DNA of 64,000 nt from Lepas anatifera (taxonomy: Eukaryota; Arthropoda; Thecostraca; Lepadidae), in the NCBI GenBank assembly GCA_034440635.1, contig JAOTON010002271.1, forward strand, positions 310,001 through 374,000, in the 5' to 3' direction. The position numbers and the translations under genes are program-made. Below, one piece after another: positions 34,901 to 45,589 of the stretch. Below the pieces are notes generated by a model that did no database searches, was not told where the DNA came from, and saw only the letters and a program-made list of their open reading frames with translations. Positions within the stretch are counted from its first letter, which is position 1. Every line of letters begins with the position of its first letter.

Positions 34901-37900
34901 TGTCCCAGTATCAGCAGCCTGGTGTCAGTGTCACGACGTAAGTGACCCGTTGTTGGCAGCCCGGTGTCATTGCCCCGATGTCGATGTCCCGTTGTCAGTG
35001 TCCTGGTATAAGTGTTCACCAGCCTCGCTGTCCCGATGTTTTTATCCCGGCATCAATGTCCTGGTGCGGATGTCAGTGTCCTGATGTCAGTACTCCGGTG
35101 TCAGTACTCCGGTGTCAGTGTCCCAGTGTCAGTACTCCGGTGTCAGTGTCCCGGTGTCAGTGTCCCGGTGTCAGTGTCCCGGTGACAGTGTCCCGGTGTC
35201 AGTGTCCCGGTGACAGTGTTCCGGTGTCAGTGTCCCGGTGACAGTACTCCGGTGTCAGTGTCCCGGTACCAGTGTCCCGGTGTCAGTGTCCCGGTGACAG
35301 CGTCCCGGTGACAGTGTCCCGGTGTCAGTGTCCCGGTGACAGTGTCCCGGTGACAGTGTCCTTCGGTGACAGTGTCCCAGTACCAGTGTCCCGGTTACAG
35401 TATCCCGGTATTAGTTTCCCGGTGTCAGTGTCCCGGTGACAGCGTCCCGGTGACAGTGTCCCGGTGTCAGTGTCCCGGTGACAGCGTCCCGGTGACAGTG
35501 TCCCGGTACCAGTGTCCCGGTGTCAGTGTCCCGGTGTCAGTGTCCCGGTGACAGTGTCCCGGTGTCAGTGTCCCGGTGACAGTGTCCCGGTACCAGTGTC
35601 ACGGTGTCAGTGTCCCGGTGTCAGTGTCCCGGTGCCAGTGTCCCGGTATTAGTGTCCCGGTGCCAGTGTCCCGGTGTCAGTGTCCCGGGTGTCAGTGTCC
35701 CGGTGTCAGTGTCCCGGTGTCAGTGTCCCGGTGCCGGCAGTTGTCCGGCGGTGGCGGTCGCACGCTGCTGGCGGTGGCGGCTCTGGCCTGCGTCTCCTGC
35801 AGCTGGCCTCCTCCGGTGGCGGCCAACGAGAGCTCCGACGGCTGCGGCCCCAACCCACTCACCACTCTCATCCACGTGGCGCACGAGCTGGGTAAGTGCT
35901 GCGGCAGACGCATCCAAAACATTCACCACCCACGCCTGACTCCGTGCAAAATGTCAGGCCAGGGGCCAAAAAGTGTGTCACATTTGAAAATACCAGACCA
36001 TAAATGTGTCCCCACCCAGGCCGCAAAATGTGGCACGTTTTGCGTTAGTAGGATACAAATGGATACTCCTGAACCATCTTAGTTCTTAAAAAGCACTTCA
36101 AGCTCAAATTACAGTTGCCAATTTCGGTGACTTGTTCCATTATTGGTCTGGAGGAAACATGTCGGCTAATTTTTGTCACCTTGTCCACCCTGGGTTGTCA
36201 CCATTTAGAATGCCAGAATGGTAGGTTTTTCAACCCCTATGCTCAGGTTCGAAACAAGTTATTTAGTATTCAATTAGTCATAAATCCTGGAGCAATATCC
36301 AATATCTATGAGGCTGTCATTTTCCTCACTAAGTAGAGCTTCGTGTATATTTCAGAACCCTTCCAACATGAGCCTTTAAATCATGCTTCTCAGATAACAA
36401 ACTTTAACTGGCTGAATTTCGCCTAGAGTTGTGAAACGTGTGCCTATAATTTTCCTAATTGCATGAGCAAAGTTTCGTTCTTACCCGATTGCTATATCTA
36501 CAGAGTTTTTGAAGATACGTTTAGGCCGGTATCTATTTCTTCTGCAGTAAAATGTCTGACACAGAGTGTGATTTCTTGCACCAAAGAGCAGAAATAAACC
36601 CAACAAACATTGGACCATAAGAGATCAACAACAAATGACTCGTAAATGTGTTTTCCGTTCTTTATCATTCCCATCCGTCGCTATATTGTTCGCTCCACTC
36701 CGTTCACTAGAGCTCAATAAACCACCGTACATTAAATCTTCTGAACAGGAGCAGACCCAGGAAGATGTATATCGAAGGGATTAAATCAGAGGGCCAAAAC
36801 TGCATATGTTTGCCCTTAAAAAAACGCGATCTTTCTACGATTTTTTATCCTTAATGACATATAGATCTGGCGCTGCTCCTGGGTGCTGCAATCAGTCTCT
36901 TCTCCCCACTACTTATTTTTAGGTCGCGCAGATTCGGTTCCACTCTCCACGTGGCCAGCGTGGCGCAGCGGGGGCGTCATCGGTGACGCATGCCCGCGGC
37001 TGTCTCCCGCGGCAGCTCCTCCCCATTCACTCGTTTCCCGCACTCTATTCACTGGGGATTCCCAGCAATGGGTTTAAGAGTGAATACAAGGTGTAGAGTT
37101 GGCCTCCAAATTGAGGAAAAGATTAGTTTAGAGTTTTGTAGGAGGGGCATTCCAGGACAGATCGACCAAGGCTTGACACCACCATGTCTAGAAAAATCTG
37201 AAACTTTGTCTCCGGGGTAGTTTTGGGCCAGAAACACGCCTGTGAGAATCTCAGCCCCCTCCGACCAACGGTGACCGAGTTATAGCCCGAGGCACTTTCG
37301 GGAGGTCACGTTGTAGACTTATCTTTGATGCTTCATAACTCAACAACGCATCACCTGATTAACAAGTTTCATCATTGAACTCGTCTTGAATTATAGTTTA
37401 TTTTGAAAAAGAAAATGTTAAAATTTGAGAATTTTTGACTTTTAATTTGTTTGACCTTTTCCTTTTGACCTAGCTTGACCTTTTCCCAGTTGAAATTGCC
37501 CTTTTAGACACCTCAAAATGTTTCTTCATAAAATATCTTTCGATAGCAAAAAATAAAAAATGCGTTCTTGCTATAAGTTCCGAATATTTAGCACCTAAGG
37601 TAGGTATGTACACAGTTTTTGACCATTGCGGTAGTACAGCCTTATGTTTAACACCGCAAATATAGCGATTGCTTTTGTAATCGGTCGCTGGAAATCATAC
37701 TCTATTGTCTTTACGAAATTTTAATCGTACAAGTATCCGAATTTATGACATTAACACGCGCCCACCCGAGGGGGTGGGCAACCGGCCTCCTCAGGTTTCC
37801 ACAGGTAGTAAAAACACCTTCGCGCAGCGCCACCGTACTTCATGTACCTCTAACTCGAAATTTTTGCAGCTTCTGCCAAAATTTTAGGTCTGGGTCATAC

Positions 37901-40900
37901 CAGGTCAGACCGCCAACCCAGGTCAAGAGACCTAACCTCAAACTTTGGGAGGTGCATAAATCATATCAAATTTAGCCTATCGTGGTTAGAATCGCATTAC
38001 ATAGTAAGATCGCCTAGCAAGATAATTTTTCGTAGAGGATTTCTATATCGATAACCGGGAGCAGGGCAAAGGTCATGATCTTTCCATTAGAAATGCATGG
38101 GGCGATTGGAAAATTTTGATAACTTGCGAGAATTGTCGAGAATTGCGATGGAGGTTGTATTTTGACATTGTCGTGTCTGACTTGCCTCTGCAGTTTGATT
38201 AATATTCTTTTTACCATACAGACCTAAGCCTGGCTCTAGGTCAAAGCAGGTTAATTTTGACATTTGACTAGGCAATATTATAAGATACATAATCCGTTTG
38301 GGCTCAACAAGAGTGTTCCAATGGTGCTGAACTTTTCTTTCTACGGCTCTTCTCTGTCACCTATTATGCCACAAAATTTAGGTTTCCACTTAGTTCCCGT
38401 AAGAAATACTGTGACCTTGAGCAACCTCAAAGGCGACACGACCAAACGATTGTATGTAACATATTCGGTAATGATTAAAACTGGCTATTTAGCGGCATCA
38501 CTCCCAGTGCACTGTGTCATTATTTATCTGGGATTCTCGGATCCGTGTCAGCTATGAAATGATCACCTTGTAAAAATATCATGAGGCAACCTGTTCAAGC
38601 GACCAAGTCGAATGCGTTACAATTTCAGGACATTTTGTCGAATATATGAGCAGATTCAAATTACTTTTTGGGATGAAAGCCTTTCAGACACGTTTGTTTA
38701 CATTGATGAATCCTCTCAAACATATGCTGTGCTGCACTGGATCAGCTTGCATCGATACTATTTTCCATGTCCGGGAACGATGTAATTGTGTGAGTTAGTG
38801 GTGCTCATAGGATCAGTTATACTTGTTTCAATTATTGATAAGGTCGCGACATCTTTGTAAATTTTCGTTTAAGGCTGAAAGGTTCATTATTAATAAGTTC
38901 ATTTGCCCTCGTCTCCCTCGAAACAAGGAATCCCTTTTTATCACTTTTAATGGCTGCAGTTTTTCTGTTTATAAATATTGCCCAAGTTGTTGCCAGTTCA
39001 GTTTTTTATACATTTTGTACGAGTTGTTCTCAGTTCGATTGTTGGAGTCGGGGTCTCACTAAAGTCATCAATGGACTTGTCACGGAGACCCCGACCCCAC
39101 CATCCGAACGAGCAACTCCCACAATGAAGGGTTGATTTTAGAAGCCAACGTTTAACGTCCCACACAGCACAGGGACGGCCGCCCCGCTCAGGTCACCCTC
39201 TCACCAGTCCGTTGCCAGCCGACCTGTACGTCGGGTAAGCTATTGAGCGCCGGAGCGTCTCAGCGGAACCGATCCCAAGCCTGGACATGCACTGCCACTG
39301 CATGCTTCTGAGCGCGGGCGGAGCCCAACGCTCTACCAACTGAGCTACCGGGGCGGCAAGGAGGCGGTTTTAGGAGTAGGTGTCTCACTAGAGTCATCAA
39401 GGGACTTTTACGGAGACCTGACCCCACCACCCAAACGAGCAACTCCCACGATAAAGTGTTAATCAAGGAAACAAAGTTGAAAGTCCCACAAGGCATAACG
39501 ACGACCGTCTACCTCAGGTCACCCCCTCACCAGTGAGTTGCCTGCTGTCCTTCAGCATTTACGGTACCTACCACCTCCCAGTTGACCTAAATTATTTTTC
39601 TAGAAGTTGCAAAATGTTGTGTTAGGAGGTAGATGGAGTACGGTGGCGCTGCGCGAAGGTATTTTTTTACTACCTGTAGAGACCTGAGGAGGCCGGTTGC
39701 CCACCCCTCGGGTGGGCGCGTGTTAATTGTCATAAATTCGGATACTTGTACGATTAAAATTTCGTAAAGACAATGGAGTATGATTTCCAGCGACCGATTA
39801 CAAAAGCAATCGCTATATTTGCGGCGTTAAACATAAGGCTGTACTACCGCAATGGTCAAAACCGTGTACATACCTACCTTAGGTGCTAAATATTCGAAAC
39901 TTATAGCAAGAACGCATTTTTTATTTTTGCTATCGAAAGATATTTTATGAAGAAACATTTTTGAGGTGTCTAAAAGGGCAATTTCAACTGGGAAAAGGTA
40001 AAGCTAGGTCAAAAGGAAAATGTCAAACAAATTAAAAGTCAAAAATTTTCAAATTTTAACATTTTCTTTTTCAAAATAAACTATAATTCAAGACGAGTTC
40101 AATGATATACAAAACTTGTTAATCAGGTGATGCGTTGTTGAGTTATGAAGCATCAAACATGAGTCTACAACGTGACCTCCCGAAAATGCCTCGGGCTATA
40201 ACTCGGTCACCGTTGGTCGGAGGGGGCTAAGATTCTCACAGGCGTGTTTCTGGCCAAAACTACCCCGGAGACAAAGTTTCGTTTTTCTAGACATGGTGGT
40301 GTCAAATTGAAATATTTTTGGTCGTTTTGTCCTGAATGCCCCAGGAGACAGTTTTAACTTTAAAACTATAAGAGCTTGGGCAGCCTCAGGAAGGCGGCAG
40401 GGTGTAGTGGTAGACGGTAGCCCCGCCTCCCCTTCTTCCCCGCTGTAGTTGACAGCATGGCGCCAGCACACCGGGGGTGCTGTAGTAAAGGTGTTTTTCT
40501 CTATTTAAGGGCATAACGCCAAGCTTGTGGAAGCTTGGAGATGCTTCAACTCGCGTTCATAGCCCAGTTGTATTGATATACCGTAATATACATACTTGTA
40601 TCATCCTAATTAATCAAATTTGCTGTAGCTTACAGCGCGGCCATTGTATCTGGAAACTTTTTGTCCTAGGCCAAACGAAAACTAAAGCACCCTAAAGGAC
40701 GGCAAATAGGGATAGGGCAGTGGGCGGAACCATGGGGTTGGGAGTTGGTGAAATACATCACATGAACTAAGAAAACTTAACACTAACCCCGTGGTGTCGA
40801 CTAAAAAGAAATGGCTTGAAAAGTTAACGATACCCACTCCTAAAATACTAGCCTTCTATTTCCACTGATTAAGGCTCTTATCTTGAATCGAGCATCGCAT

Positions 40901-43312
40901 TTCCACCTGCATCCGCAAATGCTAAAAAACAAGCCCAGCAGCTCTTTATATAAGTTGTGAGAGGTCCCAACTCACAGATTTCATATGGTACTGCTCAGTC
41001 TTAAGGAGGCCACATGATTCTGACGCCTGCTTGTTCTCCAGTCAGCTGTGTGTATTATTTTGCGGACTCCCTTGCAAACTTGTTGATGACTCAAATTTTC
41101 TTGAGTCGACTGAACTCTGACTCACAGCTAAATGGCTGACTCCGATTCTGACTCGACTCACTGAGTTGAAAATGGTGAGCCGACTCGACTCAGACGAAAT
41201 TCAGAAGTGAGCCGACTCGATTCCGACTCAAATCAGCATTGAGTTGGAGTCGATTCCGACTCAGAATAGTGGCAAAATATGCACAGTAAAAATGTTTATT
41301 TCCTTCAATAGTATGCCAAATCCAGTATATTTATTCATGGCGTTAATCTAACTGCACATTTTCTTTAATAATATGCCAATTTCAATGCATTAATTCATGA
41401 CAGAAATTATTCCTGCATAGGAATGAAGAAAGATGCTAATCGCGAACAGGTGAGTATGAGGAAGGGCCTGATGGCTTTGAATTTTAAAGGCATGACCTTC
41501 ATGAGCAGTCATAATTGAAGCAATAAGCGACGTTTCCGCTGCAAAAAAAACAGGAATCAATATTTGAACATATGATATTTTGAGAGGCAATCCCTACCCC
41601 AGAACATTCTGAATAATCCTGTAACGAACTTAACTTAGAAATAAATACTACACTGTGCACTGCCCCTATCCAGCACCTCACCAAAACCAAAAACAATGAT
41701 GAATACTCGCCTTGTCCTCCCGAAAAAGCTGTAGTAAACACGTCAATGTTACAGATGGCGCATTTAAGACATTACGAACCCAGCCTCGGATAGCGCAAAC
41801 CGGACGATGGATAACACTTTAAAAATCACGTGACCAAAAAGGCGTAAGAAAAATCTGCAGGTCTATGTTAAGGTAATCATGCCTTCGGGGTACTAAGGCC
41901 TAAATGACTAGTCGTGTTATTCTGCGGGCAGAACGCAAAATAGTATGCCGCACGCATGCGCAGTACGGTATCATGGACTACAAGATACCTCACTGCGCTT
42001 GCGTGCGGCATACTAGTATGCGTTCTGCTCGGCAGAATAACATGGCTACTAGCATTTTGTTGCGCACCATGATCGTTTTGTTACTAGTGTGGCGCGCGCG
42101 TGGGGAGCAGTGGTGTGAGTGGTAAATAAAAATAATCGGCATCATCATAATTTGAAGAGCGGGCGGTGGTTGTTTGTGGGTGAGAGGATTGATGTAGGTA
42201 TATTTTTCCGTTTATCAGTTTCACAGTTTAAAATTACTCAGGCTACGCCAGAGGCAGGGCTGATATCCATTTTCCGTAAATAGGCAGTTTTTATTATCTA
42301 CCAGTGGGTGTTCTCCAACCACGACACATCAAGATAGTGCTTTGAAATAAGCAGATATTTGAAGCTTTTAGTTTCCGTTTCGACCCATTTCAAAGCTTAT
42401 GTGCAAAATAAGATTTTCTGGTACCCTCTTTCTGATGCTGACATGTGTTTTTTAGTGTTTTAGCCAAGGGAAGGAAGAAAATAGAAAATAAAGACGTGGT
42501 TTCCTAAGAGTGATTACTTTTGCATGGAATGGCGTAGGATTTTGGATGGTGTGTTTTAAGTTAAAGAAGTCTGATTTTGTGTCTAATCAACATTTTTGTA
42601 TGATTCTGCATGCCATTGCTAGGATTAAACAGAATAACTATTAATTGTGTGTGCTTTTTAAACTATATTTTACATAACTTGTTTTGTAACAACTGATCCA
42701 GGCATGGGTCTAGTGTGGATATGAGAATAATGAATTACCTGTTATTACCAAATAGCAATATAAAATCCTTCAAATTAGATGTGAAAATTTTAAATGTCAG
42801 TCATGTGATCACTTATGTTAAAAATAGTGTTGAGTTGCTCACTCTTGACTCCGTGGGGTGTGATTCTAACTCGACTCACTGGTTGTCCGTTGGTCGACTA
42901 TCAACATGAGTTGGTCGACTCGTCTGACTGGCAAATTTGGTGTTGGGACCCGACTCTGAGCCGCGACTCAACAAGTCTGCTCCCTAGTCGTGGCCACCAG
43001 TTGCAGCTGGTGGCTTGTAGGCTGTGGCCAAGCAGCTGGCTGAGCGTTCTAAGTCACCACCATCACCTCCAATATTGAGCGCGCCTCTGCCTCACAGAGG
43101 GCCTGAGCGTGACACAGCTGAGACAGCTGCTCTGGCGGGACGGAGACGTGCTGGCCCAGCTGATCAAAGCCCTGGAGGAGTACCACGACTGCGTCCGCAC
43201 CGGCGACGGCAGCCGCTTCCGACGCACCGACGGTAACGCCGTCTACCGGCCTCATGGTGCTGCCATCTACAGGGCTACGGCCCGACTCGGACCTGGGAGC
43301 TACCGGACGTGA
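31972..43312 (+). CDS. Putative small secreted protein, three-exon model (122 aa)
   Basis: I infer a spliced gene: ATG at 31972-31974 | donor GTGAGT; exon 35741-35891 with donor GTAAGT; last exon 43098-43312 ending TGA. The phases agree at both joins (0, then 1) and the total of 369 nt is 122 codons plus stop. The product would start with MLSGGGGRTLLAVAALACVS, a classic signal peptide (hydrophobic core about 8-20), with cleavage plausible after PVAA. The mature part has two cysteines (DGCGP and YHDCV) and a long amphipathic helical stretch around LSVTQLRQLLWRDGDVLAQL. No Lys/Arg-Lys/Arg hormone processing pattern beyond FRR is evident. An AATAAA lies 235 nt after the stop. I do not recognise the family. 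Further exons could lie within the 7.2-kb second intron. Confidence 0.5.
32038..32135. repeat. AAAGTT-rich microsatellite
   Basis: About 100 bases of imperfect AAAGTTAA/AAGGTAAAGTT repeats in the first intron of the putative secreted-protein gene. Confidence 0.9.
32158..32330. mobile_element. Fragments of TTAA elements
   Basis: GGGGGCGGGTACCTGCCTTCC and a TGCGTTAA end resemble the right end of family B. Directly after it, TTTTTCCGAGGTGGC and AACGCCGCCG resemble the ends of families E and B in the other orientation. Confidence 0.5.
32331..32905. other. Non-coding, nothing recognised
   Basis: Intronic in the proposed gene model; no repeats or exons seen. Confidence 0.35.
32906..33898. mobile_element. 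TTAA family C element, copy 2
   Basis: TTAA at 32906-32909 and 33895-33898. The interior follows copy 1 (27944-28935): GCGCTTCGCGCCGCCGTACTT near 32978, GAAACTCATATC, TTAACCTAACCTAAGGCCGGG, GATTCGCCGT. It is about 993 bp against 992 bp for copy 1. Fewer intact AGGTCA hexamers, so probably older. Confidence 0.85.
33899..34849. other. Non-coding, diverged TTAA-element-like sequence
   Basis: Around 34250-34640 there is TTGACCTGACCTGAAG and GACTGGCCTCTC-type sequence reminiscent of families B/C, too diverged to bound. Confidence 0.35.
34850..35740. repeat. 14-bp minisatellite (CAGTGTCCCGGTGT)n
   Basis: About 890 bp; the most regular part is 35080-35740, with variants GTGACAGTGTCCCG and GTACCAGTGTCCCG. 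Three units make 42 nt, so forward ORFs give a 14-residue Val-Ser-Arg-Cys-Gln-Cys-Pro repeat that should not be called a protein. It ends at the splice acceptor of the exon at 35741. Confidence 0.95.
35741..35891 (+). CDS. Secreted-protein gene, exon 2 (signal peptide)
   Basis: Acceptor GTGCCGGCAG| at 35731-35740 and donor G|GTAAGTG at 35892. Strongly GC3-biased codons, unlike the flanking repeats. It encodes the hydrophobic core TLLAVAALACVSCSW and the mature start NESSDGCGPNPLTTLIHVAHEL. The 14-bp minisatellite on its left ends exactly at the acceptor. The reading frame also runs open into the minisatellite, so an unspliced reading cannot be excluded from sequence alone. Confidence 0.6.
35892..37139. 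other. Intronic, no repeat recognised
   Basis: Contains a GC-rich stretch at 36945-37025 behind an acceptor-like TATTTTTAG at about 36912-36920. A frame is open there to a stop at 37076, but without a donor or domain. Confidence 0.35.
39045..39356 (-). mobile_element. tRNA-derived SINE, family 1, copy 3
   Basis: Reads on the minus strand. Head CGGTAGCTCAGTTGGTAGAG near 39337-39356, body with CATGCAGTGGCAGTGCATGT, B box GGGATCGGTTCC, tail with GGAGTTGCTCGTTCGGATGG. The most complete copy of this family in the window. Confidence 0.82.
39383..39545 (-). mobile_element. tRNA-derived SINE, family 1, partial tandem copy
   Basis: Repeats the tail and middle (GAGTCATCAAGGGACTTTTACGGAG region, CGAGCAACTCCCACG, CCCCTCACCAGTGAG) directly beside copy 3, without the tRNA head. 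Confidence 0.65.
40351..41062. other. Non-coding, nothing recognised
   Basis: Intronic in the gene model; no exon or repeat seen. Confidence 0.35.
41063..42990. mobile_element. Candidate hAT-like element with GACTC-rich ends
   Basis: Left GCAAACTTGTTGA near 41070 and right TCAACAAGTCTGC near 42969 are inverted. Both flanks carry dense GACTC/GAGTC copies (41090-41275 and 42843-42975), as in the subterminal regions of many hAT transposons. No transposase ORF and no clear 8-bp target duplication. A foldback at 41916-42041 lies inside. Confidence 0.5.
41916..42041. repeat. Foldback element, 126 bp
   Basis: Arms of about 55 bp: GTTATTCTGC..GCAGAACGC at the left and GCGTTCTGC..GCAGAATAAC at the right, with AGTATGCCGCACGCA in each arm and only about 10 bases between them. 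Probably a palindromic MITE. Confidence 0.88.
43098..43312 (+). CDS. Secreted-protein gene, last exon
   Basis: Acceptor CTGCCTCACAG| at 43087-43097. The first two bases complete the codon left open by exon 2. Encodes GLSVTQLRQLLWRDGDVLAQ, LIKALEEYHDCVRTGDG and a basic, Tyr-containing tail ending GPGSYRT-stop. GC3 bias matches exon 2. An alternative donor GAC|GTGAGC overlaps the end, so the terminal exon could be alternatively spliced. Confidence 0.6.
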
Positions 43313-43546
43313 GCGGATGCATAGAGGAGGACCCTGAAGATGCTGCGAGCGGCCAAGAGAATACCCCAAGTCTTTTCTCCTTATAGAGCTCTGAACGAAA
43401 GATCTGGTTAGGAGAGAAACATGTGCTGGAAAATGTTCACTCCGTACCTTACGAGTGAACGTTGAACATTGACTTGTGCTGAGTTAATTGTATGTATTTA
43501 TGTGTTACGATTTGCGAATATATTTTAGCAGAACACCAAAAATGAA

Positions 43547-43552
43547 AATAAA
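43547..43552 (+). terminator. Polyadenylation signal AATAAA
   Basis: Canonical AATAAA 235 nt downstream of the stop at 43312; supports this being the last exon. Confidence 0.55.
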
Positions 43553-43697
43553 AAACGCACCAAGGGAGACTTTGTATTTATCTGCAGCACTGATGGGGGA
43601 TTCAGTTCAGCGAGATAATTGCGATCATATGCAACCGTAGGGTTCTGAGGGGCATGCTGAAAATCGTGTCAGCTACCAGACATACATGCAGCAAAGC

Positions 43698-44290
43698 TTA
43701 ATACGTGTGGGGGTGGGGGCCTCGGAGCCCCTCCCCACCCTACCTATTTTTCCGAGGCTACCGGAGAAAACTTTGCCGCCGGAACACGCTACTTGGCTAA
43801 GTTTGTGAGAATTCATCAGCGCGGCGATTGGTGAAATAATTAAAAAAAATTGTCCATTTGTTTTCCCACCGGCTTTCAAAATCGGATCCGTATTCTGAGA
43901 TCACCACTATCACACAGTCGCACCAGTTTCCCTGCGTTGCGCACCGAGTGTTGACGTCACAACGCCATATAAACAAGATTATATGTTAAGGTCACATCAC
44001 ATGAAGGTAAAGGTCAAGGGTCACAGGTAAGTCATATCAGCATTATTTAAGGTCATTGACCCCAGTGCCTTAGGTCAAATGGTGTTACCAAGTATGCATC
44101 ATATTTTATGTTAAGGTGACTCAATGTTAAGGTCAAGGAGAAAGCAGAAAGTCAAAGGTCAAAGCCAAGTCCCATTTTCCACACAACAGCTGTTATAGCG
44201 GTATTTATAGTGTACATTACAGGTAATATATCATATTGTGACGTCATATATTAATGACTTTGAATGAACTTGAAATATCTTAGAACTGGA
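43698..44290. mobile_element. TTAA family E element, left half
   Basis: Starts TTAATACGTG at 43698. Shares TTTTTCCGAGG, GAGAATTCATCAGCGCGGCGA, GTGTTGACGTCACAACG and the AAGGTCA-rich block with 53488-54386. The right half is absent. Confidence 0.75.
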
Positions 44291-44556
44291 GAGCCATAGG
44301 AATCTGAAACAAATCGAAACACATCAAAAGAAGAAAAACTGGCCTGATTCACAATTTTTGCAGTGCAGACTGTCAGTACAGGCGGATCCTGGAGAGGAAA
44401 GGGCCTTTGCCTTATACCCTGATTTTTGCTGACTTCTTCGAAACACTGTTTTTCACGATTCTGGCCTCTGTTGCTACCCTCCATCCTACCTCCACCCCAA
44501 ACCACAAGTACAGAACCGGCACTGCCTTGTCAGGTGCACTTTGCTGGGTTACTGCT

Positions 44557-45562
44557 TTAACCCTCGCCCACCGGGGGCCATCGATGGCCCCTAAGGTTTT
44601 TCCGGGATAGCAGAAAACGACGAGGCGCAGCACAGCGGTTGAGGGCTCTACCTCACTGCATCATTTTCCATCATCCCTGAAATTTTTACCCCGGGTCACC
44701 CAAGGTCAGGTCACAAGACGAGGTCAACCAGGTCACCTCACTTCACCTTTAGAGCTCTGTAAGAGCTACATTTCAAAGTCGATCGATTTGAAACTTCCTA
44801 CACTTCATGACCCTCCAGGGTCTACAAGGTGTATATCCGAGTTTTTCGATTTCGTGCCCTGAGGTCAGGTCACGAGGCGACCTCTCCCATTGACAAAGCA
44901 TGGGGAAAACCTATTTCATGATATAAAAGCCACAAAAATGATTGAAAATACTCAGACTGCTCAGAACAACGTTTTGGACACCCTTTCACGGATCCCAGGG
45001 GTCATATTTGCCTTTGACTTTTCCAAGGTCATCCAAGGTCACCAGAGTTCAAAACAGTATTTTGACAATAACTTTTGACCTAATTAAGCTAGAGCGTTGA
45101 AACAAACACCATCGTGTTTGTCTTGTCACTAGCTTTCATTTGATATACGGCAGTCACTTTTGACCTTTCGTGACCTCAGGTCATATTAGGTCACGAGGTG
45201 ACCTCTGGCGGTCAAACCACTGGCGGGAGGTCCTTACGTTCCACATAGCGGAAAAGTACTGGCAATTTTCTATCAAATGTACTTTACCAGGCCTCAATAG
45301 CTCTAATGACATAAGAGTTATGCCCAGTTTGCTTAATCATTGTATATTTGAGTGAAAATAGCCGATCTTGACCTAATTTGACCTCTAGAGGTCAAACCAT
45401 TGACCTGAGCACTAAACATGCGAAGTAATTTCTTACTGAATTCACGCGAGCTTTCTATTGCACTTTGCAGATTTGCGCTAACGCCCATATTTTCGGAGTT
45501 AGAGGGGGGCATCGATGGCCCCCGGTGGGGCGAAGGTGGCGGCCCCGGTGGGGGCGGGTTAA
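44557..45562. mobile_element. TTAA family A element, copy 4 (inverted)
   Basis: TTAA at 44557-44560 and 45559-45562. Left TTAACCCTCGCCCACC, right GGTGGGGGCGGGTTAA, with CCATCGATGG near 44579 and ATCGATGG near 45511. I count about 18 AGGTCA or TGACCT hexamers between 44690 and 45410. Same orientation as copy 3. Confidence 0.9.
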
Positions 45563-45589
45563 CAGTAATATATGGCGTACGGAGTTACC

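Larger units (their letters stand above)
37751..39726. mobile_element. TTAA family D element at the palindrome centre
   Basis: TTAA at 37751-37754 and 39723-39726. Inverted ends TTAACACGCGCCCACCCGAG continue for about 90 bp (to TTCGCGCAGCGCCACCGTACT). The interior next to the left end (37860-38300) resembles family C (GGTCTGGGTCATACCAGGTCA). Two SINE copies lie in the right half. Confidence 0.8.
37140..40350. repeat. Large inverted repeat (arms about 600-700 bp)
   Basis: The left arm, about 37150-37750, is repeated inverted at about 39727-40335 with only scattered differences (for example ACCACCATGTCTAGAAAAA, CGACCAACGGTGACCGAGTT, CATCACCTGATTAACAAGTT, GTACAAGTATCCGAATTTAT are found in both). 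Between them lies a TTAA-bounded element (37751-39726) whose own ends are also inverted for about 90 bp. Confidence 0.93.

Noticed and set aside
34850..35740. CRISPR-like array
   Set aside because: Head-to-tail repeats without spacers, in a eukaryotic genome: a minisatellite.
36912..37077. Extra exon in intron 2 of the secreted-protein gene
   Set aside because: The acceptor-like TATTTTTAG and compatible phase are attractive, but the frame ends in a stop at 37076 with no donor, and the direct join to 43098 already fits. Kept only as an alternative ending.
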